This document shows, piece by piece, positions 34,074 through 42,945 of a stretch of DNA of 64,000 nucleotides. The notes beneath the pieces were generated by a model that had not been told where the DNA came from, did no database searches, and saw only the letters and a program-made list of their open reading frames with translations. Location of the stretch: contig JADIYP010000004.1 in NCBI GenBank assembly GCA_016705235.1, positions 1 through 64,000 on the forward strand, written 5' to 3'. A program made the position numbers and the translations under genes. The stretch is from Candidatus Leptovillus affinis. GTDB taxonomy: Bacteria; Chloroflexota; Anaerolineae; Promineifilales; Promineifilaceae. Within the stretch, counting starts at the first letter, position 1; each line of letters opens with the position of its first letter.

Positions 34074-34187
34074 TTACCCTTGCCGTTGCTTGTGATTCGG
34101 ATCAACACAGATCACACGCACAATGCCTTTGCGCTTAATAATTTTGCATTTCGGACAACGACGTTTTACAGACGCTGATACTTTCAT
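34074..34187 (-). CDS. rpmJ: 50S ribosomal protein L36
   Basis: 37 residues, MKVSASVKRRCPKCKIIKRK then VICVDPNHKQRQG. The zinc ligands Cys, Cys, Cys, His (CPKC...C....H) are all present. Lies between adk and rpsM, where map and infA would normally come first. Confidence 0.93.
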   Translation of the reverse strand: MKVSASVKRRCPKCKIIKRKGIVRVICVDPNHKQRQG

Positions 34188-34254
34188 GATTCTTTGCTTA
34201 CCTCTCATTGTGTGAGCCGCAGCTACACAATGAATCAACTCCACATATATTTAA

Positions 34255-34824
34255 CTATTTTGACACAACCTCTAACAATTGTTGAAACACTTTATCAATG
34301 TCTTGTTCGCCGTTTACCTCGACCAAAAGGCCTTTATCCTGGTAATAATCGAGCAGAGGCTGCGTTTGTTCCGCATATACCTTCATTCGGGTGCGGATTG
34401 TTTCTTCGTTGTCATCAGAACGGCCTTCGATTTCAGCTCGTTTGAGCAGTCGCTTTACGAGTTCATCCTGGCTCACATGAATATATGGTACCACTTTGAT
34501 GGTGCTGTGAAATTCTGCCAACAGCCCTTCTAAGGCTTCAGCCTGGTTCGTGTTTCTTGGGAACCCGTCTAAGATGACGCCCTGAGCGCAATCTGGTTGA
34601 ATCAGACGGGCGCGAACCATGGCCACAGTCACATTATCTGGAACCAATTGTCCTTTGTCGATGTACGTTCTGGCAAGTTTACCTAGTTCTGTTTCGTGCT
34701 TCTGATTGTATCGAAACAGGTCTCCTGTTGCTACTTGTGGCAGGCCTAGTTTGTTTTCCAATTTCTTGGCCTGGGTCCCTTTTCCGGCCCCAGGAGCTCC
34801 CATCAAGACCACGTAGGTAGCCAT
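34255..34824 (-). CDS. adk: Adenylate kinase, short-lid form
   Basis: 189 residues. P-loop LMGAPGAGKGTQAKKL, ATGDLFRYN, VILDGFPRNTNQAEALE, then a short lid (KRAEIEGRSDDNEETIRTRM) without the zinc-binding LID of the long form. Interconverts AMP, ADP and ATP. It follows secY by 2 bases. The gap to rpmJ contains neither map nor infA. Confidence 0.96.
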   Translation of the reverse strand: MATYVVLMGAPGAGKGTQAKKLENKLGLPQVATGDLFRYNQKHETELGKLARTYIDKGQLVPDNVTVAMVRARLIQPDCAQGVILDGFPRNTNQAEALEGLLAEFHSTIKVVPYIHVSQDELVKRLLKRAEIEGRSDDNEETIRTRMKVYAEQTQPLLDYYQDKGLLVEVNGEQDIDKVFQQLLEVVSK

Positions 34825-34826
34825 CG

Positions 34827-36203
34827 CTAGATAAATCCCTCATAGTTGCGCATGAGCAGTTGGGCTTCTAACTGGCGCATGGTATCGATAACGACGCCAA
34901 CGATAATGATTAAACCCGAACCGCTGACTACAACAACGCTTTGCTCAATGCCAGGCAACCCCAAGATGGCGCCAATGGCCTGCATAATGCCTGGTAAGAC
35001 GGCGATGATGCCCAGGAAGAGGGCGCCGGCCAGGGTGATGCGGCGAACGACAGCCATAATGTAGTCGGCGGTCCGCTTGCCGGGGCGAATGCCAGGGATG
35101 AACCCGCCTTGACGCTGCAAGGTTTGTGGTATGTTTTGCTGCTGGACCATCACGTCGGTGTAGAAGAAGGTGAAGCCTACGACCAACAGGAAGAAGAAGA
35201 ACCAGTAGAAGAAAAACAACCAGGGGTTTACCGTGGGGTCTTGCCGTGAGCCGAAGGCCGCAATGGTTTGAGCCATGCGATCGAGCGCACTGCCACTGTT
35301 GGTGACAAATAAGCCAGCAATCAGGGGCGGGAAAGTAAGGATGGATTGGGCAAAGATGATCGGGATCATGCCGGCGGTGTTTACTTTCAGGGGGATGAAG
35401 CTGCTTTGTCCCTGGTAAACTTTGCGTCCGCGGACGCGACGGCCGTATTGCACCGGAATTCGCCTCTGCCCTTCTTGCACAATCACAATCACCAAAACAG
35501 TCAATACTGTAATGACGATGAAAGCGACAAACGTAAAGACACGCGTCACCATGTCGGGCAAGGAGAACATCCCCGCAATATTGGGCAAAATCCCCGAAAC
35601 AATGCCACCAAAAATGATCAGCGAAATGCCCTGGCCAATGCCATCTTCCGTAATCATTTCGCCTAACCAAATAGCGAACATGGTCCCGCCTAACATCGCC
35701 AGCAGCGTCGTAAACGTCGCCAACAATTGGTCAGGCGCAAAACCAAAGTGCGGCATAATCACTTCCAAACCACCAACCGATTGGTAGCTAAAGCCAACCA
35801 ATCGTATCTGGCCTACGGCATTCACAATCGCCAGCGGCACCGTTAGGTAGTAGGTATAGCGGTTGATTTTGTTGCGGCCGGATTCACCCTCAGAAGCAAG
35901 CTCTTCTAGCTGAGGAATAATCGGCGTGATCAGCTGAATGATAATGGAAGCGGTAATATAAGGATACACCCCCATCGCCATCACTGAAAAATTACGCACC
36001 GCTCCACCGGACAGGAAGTCCAGGAAGGTTATCACCTGATTGTTGCCAATTGGCTGCGAGGTAAACGCCAGCCAGGCCTCCAGGTTAACGCCGGGCACCG
36101 GTATATTAGCCACCAAGCGATAGACAACCAACAGGAAAACCGTGAACAAAATTCGGCGGCGCAGATCGGGCAGCAAAAAGGCTGAACGTACAGAATCAAT
36201 CAT
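34827..36203 (-). CDS. secY: Protein translocase subunit SecY
   Basis: 458 residues with ten membrane helices. RILFTVFLLVVYRLVANIPV, PYITASIIIQLITPIIPQLE, the large cytoplasmic loop RRIPVQYGRRVRGRKVYQGQ and PGIRPGKRTADYIMAVVRRI are SecY landmarks. Forms the channel of the Sec machinery; secE and secG are elsewhere. Confidence 0.97.
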   Translation of the reverse strand: MIDSVRSAFLLPDLRRRILFTVFLLVVYRLVANIPVPGVNLEAWLAFTSQPIGNNQVITFLDFLSGGAVRNFSVMAMGVYPYITASIIIQLITPIIPQLEELASEGESGRNKINRYTYYLTVPLAIVNAVGQIRLVGFSYQSVGGLEVIMPHFGFAPDQLLATFTTLLAMLGGTMFAIWLGEMITEDGIGQGISLIIFGGIVSGILPNIAGMFSLPDMVTRVFTFVAFIVITVLTVLVIVIVQEGQRRIPVQYGRRVRGRKVYQGQSSFIPLKVNTAGMIPIIFAQSILTFPPLIAGLFVTNSGSALDRMAQTIAAFGSRQDPTVNPWLFFFYWFFFFLLVVGFTFFYTDVMVQQQNIPQTLQRQGGFIPGIRPGKRTADYIMAVVRRITLAGALFLGIIAVLPGIMQAIGAILGLPGIEQSVVVVSGSGLIIIVGVVIDTMRQLEAQLLMRNYEGFI

Positions 36204-36237
36204 GATTTTTCTCCGTGTTCAATGGCCGGATAATCAT

Positions 36238-36696
36238 TCAGCCCTCAAAAGGGAGAATTTCTACCTGACCGCCGGCTGCCTCAATTTTTTCTTTGGCCGA
36301 CTGTGAAAAGCGATGCGCTTTAACGGTTAAAGCCTGGGACAACTCACCCTCGCCCAGAATAACGACCGGATCCGTTTCTTTTTTAATGAGTCCCAGAAAA
36401 GCCATCACTTCCGGGTCTACATCAATATCTTCAAATTCGAATTCGGCCAGATCTTTGAGGTTTACAGGTTTGTAATAAACCTTATTGTCGTTGGTAAAGC
36501 CTCGTTTATAAGGCAGGCGCCGAGCTAGTGGCAGCTGACCACCTTCAAAATAGACGCCCTTGCCACCGCCGCTGCGGGCGTTCTGGCCTTTGGTACCACG
36601 CCCGGCGGTTTTACCCTGCCCGGCGGAAATACCACGACCCACTCGCTTGCGCTTTTTCTTTGATCCGGTATTTGGGCGCAGATCGTGTAGTTTCAT
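36238..36696 (-). CDS. rplO: 50S ribosomal protein L15
   Basis: 152 residues. MKLHDLRPNTGSKKKRKRVG, RGISAGQGKTAGRGTKGQNA, EGGQLPLARRLPYKRGFTN. The stop overlaps the preceding rpmD end by one base. Confidence 0.97.
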   Translation of the reverse strand: MKLHDLRPNTGSKKKRKRVGRGISAGQGKTAGRGTKGQNARSGGGKGVYFEGGQLPLARRLPYKRGFTNDNKVYYKPVNLKDLAEFEFEDIDVDPEVMAFLGLIKKETDPVVILGEGELSQALTVKAHRFSQSAKEKIEAAGGQVEILPFEG

Positions 36697-36878
36697 TATC
36701 TCACCTCTTCAACAGAAACCAGATGTTCTACTTTTCTAACCATACCCCGAATAACGGGGGTATCGTCATGTTCTACGGATTGGTTTAATTTTTGCAGGCC
36801 CAACGCTTTAATGGTTGCTTTTTGCCGCTCGTTATAACCAATCGCACTCTTGGTATAGGTTATGATTAGCTTAGCCAT
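36696..36878 (-). CDS. rpmD: 50S ribosomal protein L30
   Basis: 60 residues, LIITYTKSAIGYNERQKATI, KALGLQKLNQSVEHDDTPVI, RGMVRKVEHLV. Both ends overlap neighbours by one base (TAATG), so rpsE, rpmD and rplO are tightly coupled. Confidence 0.96.
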   Translation of the reverse strand: MAKLIITYTKSAIGYNERQKATIKALGLQKLNQSVEHDDTPVIRGMVRKVEHLVSVEEVR

Positions 36879-37399
36879 TAGCTGCGTCTCCAGAAAGGCA
36901 GTACTTCGGCAACATCTTTGCCGCGTTCGGCGGCTACCTGGTTAACATCTTTCAATTGGCGCAAGCCGTCCATGGTGGCCTGAAGTACGTTGAGTACGTT
37001 TTGGCTGCCTAAGGATTTAGAAAGAATGTCTTTGTACCCTGCGGCTTCAACGATTTGGCGGACGGCGCCGCCAGCAATAACTCCTGTACCAGGCGATGCT
37101 GGTTTTAAGAGTACTTTAGCTGAACTGTGCGCACCGATGACCTCGTGCGGAATGGTGTTGCCAACCATTGAAACGGTTTCCATATTTTTGCGGGCGGCTT
37201 CTAGAGCTTTGCGGATAGCATCTGGTACGGATCGGGCTTTGCCCACACCGACGGCGACGTTTCCCTTGTTGTCGCCAACGACGACAGCCACTCGGAAGGC
37301 AAAGCGACGACCGCCCTTGATAACTTTGGCTACGCGCGTAATGTCTACGATACGCTCGTCTAGTTCGTTACCTTGATCATATTGACGTCTTTGTCCCAT
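36878..37399 (-). CDS. rpsE: 30S ribosomal protein S5
   Basis: 173 residues. LDERIVDITRVAKVIKGGRR, FAFRVAVVVGDNKGNVAVGV (S5 N-domain), VLLKPASPGTGVIAGGAVRQ, VEAAGYKDILSKSLGSQNVL. The start at 37399 follows AGGAGAA; an in-frame start at 37444 would overlap rplR. Confidence 0.97.
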   Translation of the reverse strand: MGQRRQYDQGNELDERIVDITRVAKVIKGGRRFAFRVAVVVGDNKGNVAVGVGKARSVPDAIRKALEAARKNMETVSMVGNTIPHEVIGAHSSAKVLLKPASPGTGVIAGGAVRQIVEAAGYKDILSKSLGSQNVLNVLQATMDGLRQLKDVNQVAAERGKDVAEVLPFWRRS

Positions 37400-37412
37400 T
37401 GTATTCTCCTGT

Positions 37413-37775
37413 TTAGAACTTGAGACCGCCTTCGCGGGCGCCATCGGCTAAGGCTTCGATACGGCCGTGATAGAGGAAACCCCCTCGATCAAACACGACT
37501 TGTTCGATGCCGGCAGCCAAAGCGCGTTCGGCGACTGCTTTGCCGACCAGCGTGGCCTGCTCAGTCTTTGTTTTTCCATCCATCTGTGCTTTGAGTTCGT
37601 TATCGATGGATGAAGCGGAGACGATAGTGCGTCCCGCTACGTCGTCGACGAGCTGCGCATAGATTTGTTCCGTGCTGCGGAACACGCTTAACCGTGGACG
37701 TTCCGGCGTGCCGGATATCTTCATCCGAATGCGACGTCGGCGGCGTTCACGAGATTGGTGAGATTTTACAGCCAT
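37413..37775 (-). CDS. rplR: 50S ribosomal protein L18
   Basis: 120 residues. RRRRIRMKISGTPERPRLSV, FRSTEQIYAQLVDDVAGRTI and AERALAAGIEQVVFDRGGFL, YHGRIEALADGAREGGL are L18 hallmarks. Confidence 0.97.
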   Translation of the reverse strand: MAVKSHQSRERRRRRIRMKISGTPERPRLSVFRSTEQIYAQLVDDVAGRTIVSASSIDNELKAQMDGKTKTEQATLVGKAVAERALAAGIEQVVFDRGGFLYHGRIEALADGAREGGLKF

Positions 37776-37786
37776 GATAATACCTC

Positions 37787-38332
37787 TTACACCTTGCCAG
37801 TCTTACCGGCTTTACGACGAACGACTTCGTTGTTGTAACGAATACCTTTCCCCTTGTAGGGTTCTGGCGGTCGCTGTTTGCGGATTTGCGCGGCGATTTC
37901 GCCCACGACTTGCTTATCAATTCCAGAGACGATGATAGTTTTGTTGCGGTTTTCTACCACAAACTGTACATCGGCCGGGGGATCGAAGTTGACGGGGTGC
38001 GAGTAGCCTACGTTTAACACGAGGACTTTGCCGTTCATTTCAGCGCGATAGCCGACGCCTTCGATCTGGAGGGTTTTAGAGAAGCCAGTACTGACTCCTA
38101 CAACCATGTTGTTAAGCAAGGCACGGGTTAATCCGTGTAAAGAGCGATGGGCTTGGGAGTCTGACGGCCGTTTCACCATCATTACGCCTTCTTCCATCTC
38201 GATCTGCATCTCCGGATGAAGCGCCTGCGTCAGTTTACCTTTCGGGCCTTCCACCGTGACCAGATTTCCATCCTGAACATCAATTTTTACTTTGTCAGGT
38301 ATTTGGACGGGTGATCTACCAATTCGAGACAT
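37787..38332 (-). CDS. rplF: 50S ribosomal protein L6
   Basis: 181 residues. MSRIGRSPVQIPDKVKIDVQ, VGVSTGFSKTLQIEGVGYRA, and the C-terminal IRKQRPPEPYKGKGIRYNNE, VVRRKAGKTGK. Confidence 0.97.
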   Translation of the reverse strand: MSRIGRSPVQIPDKVKIDVQDGNLVTVEGPKGKLTQALHPEMQIEMEEGVMMVKRPSDSQAHRSLHGLTRALLNNMVVGVSTGFSKTLQIEGVGYRAEMNGKVLVLNVGYSHPVNFDPPADVQFVVENRNKTIIVSGIDKQVVGEIAAQIRKQRPPEPYKGKGIRYNNEVVRRKAGKTGKV

Positions 38333-38345
38333 GGTTATCCTCCAA

Positions 38346-38753
38346 TTACCAGACCTTGCAGATAACTTCGCCGCCTACACCCAGGCGTCGAGCTTGCTGT
38401 CCAGTCATTACGCCCTGAGATGTGGTGACAATGGAAACACCCATGCCGCTCAACACCCAAGGGACATTCTTAGTACCAACATATACACGACGACCTGGCC
38501 GACTTACGCGCTCCAGTCCCGTGATAACGGACCGGCGATGACGGCGGTCCCCAACATATTTTAACGTTACATTCAGCACAGCCTGTGGTTTTTCAGGTAA
38601 AACCTGATAATCCTCAATGTACCCTTCAGCCTTCAAAACGCGGGCTAATTCCACCTTCATTTTAGAATTCGGCATGGACACCGTCGGATGTAACCGCATC
38701 TGCGCATTACGAATGCGTGTCAGCATATCAGCTATCGGATCACTCATTGACAT
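38346..38753 (-). CDS. rpsH: 30S ribosomal protein S8
   Basis: 135 residues. DPIADMLTRIRNAQMRLHPT, VELARVLKAEGYIEDYQVLP, GMGVSIVTTSQGVMTGQQAR. In other bacteria S8 represses the spc operon near rplE; no such site was identified here. Confidence 0.97.
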   Translation of the reverse strand: MSMSDPIADMLTRIRNAQMRLHPTVSMPNSKMKVELARVLKAEGYIEDYQVLPEKPQAVLNVTLKYVGDRRHRRSVITGLERVSRPGRRVYVGTKNVPWVLSGMGVSIVTTSQGVMTGQQARRLGVGGEVICKVW

Positions 38754-38763
38754 AATGCACCTC

Positions 38764-38946
38764 TTACCAGCTTGATTTCACAACGCCAGGAACATTGCCT
38801 TTCAGCGATTCTTCGCGGAAGCAAATGCGGCATAACCCAAAGCGGCGCATGTAGCCACGAGGACGACCACAAAGCCGACACCGATTTCTGACCTGTACGC
38901 GATATTTCCGCTTGGTTTCCCGTGCGATCATTGATTTCTTCGCCAT
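38764..38946 (-). CDS. rpsN: 30S ribosomal protein S14, zinc type
   Basis: 60 residues with CRLCGRPRGYMRRFGLCRIC, the two CxxC pairs of the short zinc-binding S14. No zinc-free paralogue is in the window. Confidence 0.96.
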   Translation of the reverse strand: MAKKSMIARETKRKYRVQVRNRCRLCGRPRGYMRRFGLCRICFREESLKGNVPGVVKSSW

Positions 38947-38959
38947 TTTTTCTCCTACC

Positions 38960-39505
38960 TCAACTCTGCCAGAATGGCATCCCTAGCATGGTCAACAGAC
39001 GGCGACCTTCTTCGTCTGTTTTGGCCGTCGTCACAATGGTCACTTCCATTCCGCGAATTTTATCAATCTTGTCATACTCAATTTCTGGGAAGATCAATTG
39101 CTCGCGCAAGCCAAGTGTGTAGTTGCCACGGCCGTCAAAGGCATCTGGCGAAATCCCCTGGAAATCGCGGGTACGTGGCAGCGCCACGTGGATCAGACGG
39201 GTTAAAAAGCTCCACATCCGCTCGCCACGCAGTGTCACTTTTACGCCAATAATGCGGCCTTCGCGCAACTTAAAACCAGCGATAGATTTCTTCGCTTTGG
39301 TTACGACAGGTTTCTGGCCGGTAATTGCCGTCACATCATTCACGGCAAATTCGACAGCTTTGGCATTATCCAAAGCCTCGCCCAGCCCCACGTTGACAAC
39401 CACTTTGGTGATCCGTGGCACCTGCATGACAGATTGATACTCAAATTCTTTCATCAGAGCAGAAACAATTTCTGTTTGATACTGCTCCTTTAACGGTGTA
39501 AACAT
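38960..39505 (-). CDS. rplE: 50S ribosomal protein L5
   Basis: 181 residues. VMQVPRITKVVVNVGLGEAL, QKPVVTKAKKSIAGFKLREG, LRGERMWSFLTRLIHVALPR, RDFQGISPDAFDGRGNYTLG. The start at 39505 is fixed by GGAGG; an upstream in-frame start at 39538 is not supported. A 124-base gap with no recognisable feature separates it from rplX. Confidence 0.96.
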   Translation of the reverse strand: MFTPLKEQYQTEIVSALMKEFEYQSVMQVPRITKVVVNVGLGEALDNAKAVEFAVNDVTAITGQKPVVTKAKKSIAGFKLREGRIIGVKVTLRGERMWSFLTRLIHVALPRTRDFQGISPDAFDGRGNYTLGLREQLIFPEIEYDKIDKIRGMEVTIVTTAKTDEEGRRLLTMLGMPFWQS

Positions 39506-39629
39506 CCTTACCTCCAGGTAAAGTGGCAGGCCAGCCAACGGTCTAGGCTTTCACCGGTTGTCCCCACTGTCGGTAGACAACGTAACCGTTACAATGGCGC
39601 CTGGCTCACCTTGGATTATGAACAATAAA

Positions 39630-39959
39630 TTATTTGTCGATAATATCTTTGCCGCTCTTTAAGGAGTAGCGAACGCGACGGCCGTCATCATCTTTGCGAA
39701 TGCCCACTCGCGTTGGCGTGCCGGTATGTGGGCAAACCAACATCACATTAGACACCGCAATAGGGGCTTCAAACTCTATGATACCGCCCTGAGCTTGTGA
39801 CCGACCGCCGGTATTTTGTGGTTTTTGGTGCTTTTTTACCACGTTCACACCCTTCACCACGATGCGATCCTTGCTGAGGATTACACGCTGCACTGCGCCG
39901 CGCTGCCCTTTATAATTTCCGGCAATTACTTCAACTTCGTCACCGACTTTAATGCGCAT
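39630..39959 (-). CDS. rplX: 50S ribosomal protein L24
   Basis: 109 residues. KVGDEVEVIAGNYKGQRGAV (KOW motif), NVVKKHQKPQ, GGIIEFEAPIAVSNVMLVCP. Normal length. Confidence 0.96.
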   Translation of the reverse strand: MRIKVGDEVEVIAGNYKGQRGAVQRVILSKDRIVVKGVNVVKKHQKPQNTGGRSQAQGGIIEFEAPIAVSNVMLVCPHTGTPTRVGIRKDDDGRRVRYSLKSGKDIIDK

Positions 39960-40019
39960 CTCTTAACCTCTTATCCAGATAAACGATGGCCTGAGAGCCA
40001 TCGCCATATCATCTAACTC

Positions 40020-40391
40020 TTACAGCGCCTCTGGCGCCAGCGACATGATGCGCCCAAACCCTTTGTCACGCAGTTCTCGGGCCACAGGGCCAAAGATACG
40101 TGTGCCAACCGGGTTGCTGCCCGATGCGTCCAGGATCACCGCCGCATTGTCATCAAAGCGAATGTAGCTGCCGTCGTCGCGTTTGTACTCTTTGTTTGTG
40201 CGCACAACCACAGCCTTGACAATGGTTCCTTTCTTCACGGCCGAATTAGGCGCCGCTTTTTTTACAGATGCCGTCACCACGTCGCCTACGCCGCCATAAC
40301 GGCGCACCGAACCACCCATCACCTGAATGACCAGGAGTTCACGGGCGCCAGAATTGTCTGCTACTTTCAATCGACTTTCTTTCTGAATCAT
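40020..40391 (-). CDS. rplN: 50S ribosomal protein L14
   Basis: 123 residues. MIQKESRLKVADNSGARELL, VIQVMGGSVRRYGGVGDVVT and RIFGPVARELRDKGFGRIMS, LAPEAL. Confidence 0.97.
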   Translation of the reverse strand: MIQKESRLKVADNSGARELLVIQVMGGSVRRYGGVGDVVTASVKKAAPNSAVKKGTIVKAVVVRTNKEYKRDDGSYIRFDDNAAVILDASGSNPVGTRIFGPVARELRDKGFGRIMSLAPEAL

Positions 40392-40403
40392 GACAATTCC
40401 TCG

Positions 40404-40655
40404 TTATTTCGCGCGTTCCAGAATGGAAACGACAGCAAAGCGCTTGTGGCGGCTGATCGGCTGCGATTCAATAATCTGAACCCGATCGCCTATGCGGCAT
40501 TCATTTGCTTCGTCATGCGCCTGATATTTCTTGCGCAAGCGCAACACTTTACCATACACCGGGTGACGTTTTGTGGTGGTCACTTCAACAATCACCGTTT
40601 TATCCATTTTGTCACTGGTGACCACGCCTACCAGCCGTTTACGTTGTTCTCTCAT
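40404..40655 (-). CDS. rpsQ: 30S ribosomal protein S17
   Basis: 83 residues. RKRLVGVVTSDKMDKTVIVE, RHPVYGKVLRLRKKYQAHDE, GDRVQIIESQPISRHKRFAV. OB-fold S17, normal length. Confidence 0.97.
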   Translation of the reverse strand: MREQRKRLVGVVTSDKMDKTVIVEVTTTKRHPVYGKVLRLRKKYQAHDEANECRIGDRVQIIESQPISRHKRFAVVSILERAK

Positions 40656-40662
40656 TTCTCAC

Positions 40663-41091
40663 CTACCCTGCCACTTTATAGCTGGTGACCAGGCGCGGCA
40701 GCGACTTTTCGCGTCGGGCCTGCCGCCCATGGAGGCGCTTTTTATTCAGATCGACCTGTGCCGAGGCTATTTGTTTGCCTTCTTTTTCTTCAAAGGTTAC
40801 CTGCCAGGCGCTGTCTTCGTAGCTGAAGGAAGCGGTTGCTTGCCAATCTTTGCCGGCTAACGCAGCGGCGATGTCGGGTTCGGCAACGGCCGTTTCCACA
40901 GCCAACTGCCGCATACGCAGCACAGATTCAATCTGAGCGATCTCGCGCCGCACAAACCGGATGCGCGTATAATCTTCCAGCCGTGCGCCAGCTTTCTGAA
41001 AGCGAAGGTTAAACATCTCTTCGCGATCATTTTCCAGCATCTCTTCCAGCTTCTTATTACTCATTCCACGCAGCTCAACAATTTTAGCCAT
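40663..41091 (-). CDS. rpmC: 50S ribosomal protein L29 with C-terminal extension
   Basis: 142 residues; ordinary L29 is ~65. The core is residues 1-65 (LRGMSNKKLEEMLENDREEM, FNLRFQKAGARLEDYTRIRF, VRREIAQIESVLRMRQ). It is followed by a ~75-residue tail with an acidic/beta segment (ALAGKDWQATASFSYEDSAW, QVTFEEKEGKQIASAQVDLN) and a basic end (KKRLHGRQARREKSLPRLV). The frame is uninterrupted and the start overlaps the rplP stop by one base. The tail may contact the exit-tunnel region or be an unrecognised domain. Confidence 0.9.
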   Translation of the reverse strand: MAKIVELRGMSNKKLEEMLENDREEMFNLRFQKAGARLEDYTRIRFVRREIAQIESVLRMRQLAVETAVAEPDIAAALAGKDWQATASFSYEDSAWQVTFEEKEGKQIASAQVDLNKKRLHGRQARREKSLPRLVTSYKVAG

Positions 41092-41507
41092 TAGAGCTTA
41101 TCCTCCCGTGAAACAACCTGGGACCGGATGGGCAGTTTATAGGCTGCCAGGCGCAGCGCTTCGCGCGCCATGTCTTCCGGCACACCACCTACTTCAAACA
41201 TGATGCGCCCAGGCTTCACTACAGCAACCCAATGGTCCACAGAACCTTTACCCTTACCCATGCGGGTTTCGGCGGGTTTCGCAGTCACCGGCTTATCTGG
41301 AAAAATCCGAATCCAGTATTTACCACGGCGACGCATATGGCGCACCACAGTTCGGCGCATTGCCTCGATCTGACGGCTGGTGATCCAACCGGGTTCCAAT
41401 GCCTGTAAGGCAAATTCCCCACTGAGCAGGTCAGTGCCACCCTTGGCCATGCCTTGCATACGCCCTCGGAACTGCTTCCGATATTTGACACGTTTTGGCA
41501 TTAACAT
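41091..41507 (-). CDS. rplP: 50S ribosomal protein L16
   Basis: 138 residues. PKRVKYRKQFRGRMQGMAKG, EPGWITSRQIEAMRRTVVRH, GKGKGSVDHWVAVVKPGRIM, FEVGG. The start at 41507 is chosen for the GGAG eight bases upstream; an in-frame start at 41573 lacks one. Confidence 0.96.
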   Translation of the reverse strand: MLMPKRVKYRKQFRGRMQGMAKGGTDLLSGEFALQALEPGWITSRQIEAMRRTVVRHMRRRGKYWIRIFPDKPVTAKPAETRMGKGKGSVDHWVAVVKPGRIMFEVGGVPEDMAREALRLAAYKLPIRSQVVSREDKL

Positions 41508-41580
41508 GATTCCAACTCCGCAAAATTGAAGATTAGCAGGCCGTGGCTTGTGCCAACGGCCGACAATCTTCAATTGTCAT

Positions 41581-42252
41581 TTATTCACTAATGTAGACGT
41601 CCATGGCGGATTCGGCTTTTTGGGGCAAAATTTCGCCCCGATAAATCCAAACCTTGACGCCAATTTTTCCAAAGGTGGTCAGCGCTTCAGCAAACCCATA
41701 ATCCAGGTCTGCACGGATGGTGTTACGCGGGACACGGCCGTCCCAAACCTTCTCTTTCCGCGCCATTTCCGAACCGCCCAAACGGCCCCCAACCTCAATG
41801 CGAACACCTTCCGCGCCCTGACGCATCGCCTGCTGTACAGCACGCTTCATCGCCCGGCTGTGCGAAATACGGCGTTCCATCTGATTAGCCACATTCTCCG
41901 CAATCAATTGCGCATCTGTGTCGGGCTGGCTGATCTCTTCGACTTCCAACTTCACAGCTTTATCGGTCAACTGCCGCAGCTTGCCACGAAGTTCTTTCAC
42001 CGAAGCGCCTTTGCGGCCAATCACAATACCCGGTTTAGCCGTGTGAATGGTCACCTGAACTTGATTGGGCGCTGCCCGCTCAATGTTCAGAGCCGAAATA
42101 CCAGCCTGGGGCATTTCTTTACGGATCATGGCCCGAATGGCAAAATCTTCGTGCAACAAATCCTGGTATTGCTGCTTTTCCGCATACCAACGCGTGTTCC
42201 AATCACGGATATATTTCAAACGAAAACCGACAGGATGTACTTTACGTCCCAT
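41581..42252 (-). CDS. rpsC: 30S ribosomal protein S3
   Basis: 223 residues. MGRKVHPVGFRLKYIRDWNT, the KH domain KPGIVIGRKGASVKELRGKL, and RAMKRAVQQAMRQGAEGVRI, EVGGRLGGSEMARKEKVWDG. Confidence 0.97.
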   Translation of the reverse strand: MGRKVHPVGFRLKYIRDWNTRWYAEKQQYQDLLHEDFAIRAMIRKEMPQAGISALNIERAAPNQVQVTIHTAKPGIVIGRKGASVKELRGKLRQLTDKAVKLEVEEISQPDTDAQLIAENVANQMERRISHSRAMKRAVQQAMRQGAEGVRIEVGGRLGGSEMARKEKVWDGRVPRNTIRADLDYGFAEALTTFGKIGVKVWIYRGEILPQKAESAMDVYISE

Positions 42253-42263
42253 TACTCCTCCAC

Positions 42264-42641
42264 CTAAACGTTGTAATCAACAACTTCGCGCTCGGCCAAA
42301 ACAACAGTGATATGGGACGAACGGCGAATAATCGGACGGAAACGACCACGCCCAGCAAAACGACCACCATGAGGCGCTTTGCGGTGCTGCGGCCCCTTGT
42401 CGGCGTATATACGGCTCACATAAAGCTCGCCAATTTCCAGGCCAAAGTTCTGCTCTGCATTAGCCACGGCCGATTCCACCAGCTTATACACCACATCGGC
42501 CGCATTCTGCGGCATAAATCGCAGAATCGCCAACGCTTCTTCGGCACCCTTGCCGCGAACAACATCACATACCAACCGCACCTTCTGTGCCGCAATTGGT
42601 ATGTGGCGAACACTCGCTTTCACTTCAAATGCTTCAGACAT
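42264..42641 (-). CDS. rplV: 50S ribosomal protein L22
   Basis: 125 residues. KASVRHIPIAAQKVRLVCDV, VRGKGAEEALAILRFMPQNA, DKGPQHRKAPHGGRFAGRGR. The extended hairpin lining the exit tunnel is of standard length. Confidence 0.97.
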   Translation of the reverse strand: MSEAFEVKASVRHIPIAAQKVRLVCDVVRGKGAEEALAILRFMPQNAADVVYKLVESAVANAEQNFGLEIGELYVSRIYADKGPQHRKAPHGGRFAGRGRFRPIIRRSSHITVVLAEREVVDYNV

Positions 42642-42643
42642 AA

Positions 42644-42931
42644 TTACCGACGCCCCTTACCCTTCTTCTCAGTTTTCGAGACGTGACCACGAAACATACG
42701 AGTCGGCGCAAATTCACCCAGCTTATGGCCAACCATATTTTCAGTAATATAAATCGGAATGTGGCGACGGCCGTCATACACAGCAATCGTATGCCCCACC
42801 ATCTGCGGGAAAATCGTGCTCGCCCGAGACCAGGTACGAATCACCTGACGAGCCTTCGTCGCATTCAGCTTTTCGACCTTCTTCATCAATTTCGGACTTA
42901 CAAACGGTCCTTTCTTTAAAGAACGTGACAT
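42644..42931 (-). CDS. rpsS: 30S ribosomal protein S19
   Basis: 95 residues. MSRSLKKGPFVSPKLMKKVE, RTWSRASTIFPQMVGHTIAV, VGHKLGEFAPTRMFRGHVSK. Two bases before rplV. Confidence 0.97.
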   Translation of the reverse strand: MSRSLKKGPFVSPKLMKKVEKLNATKARQVIRTWSRASTIFPQMVGHTIAVYDGRRHIPIYITENMVGHKLGEFAPTRMFRGHVSKTEKKGKGRR

Positions 42932-42945
42932 CTTCTTCTTACCTC

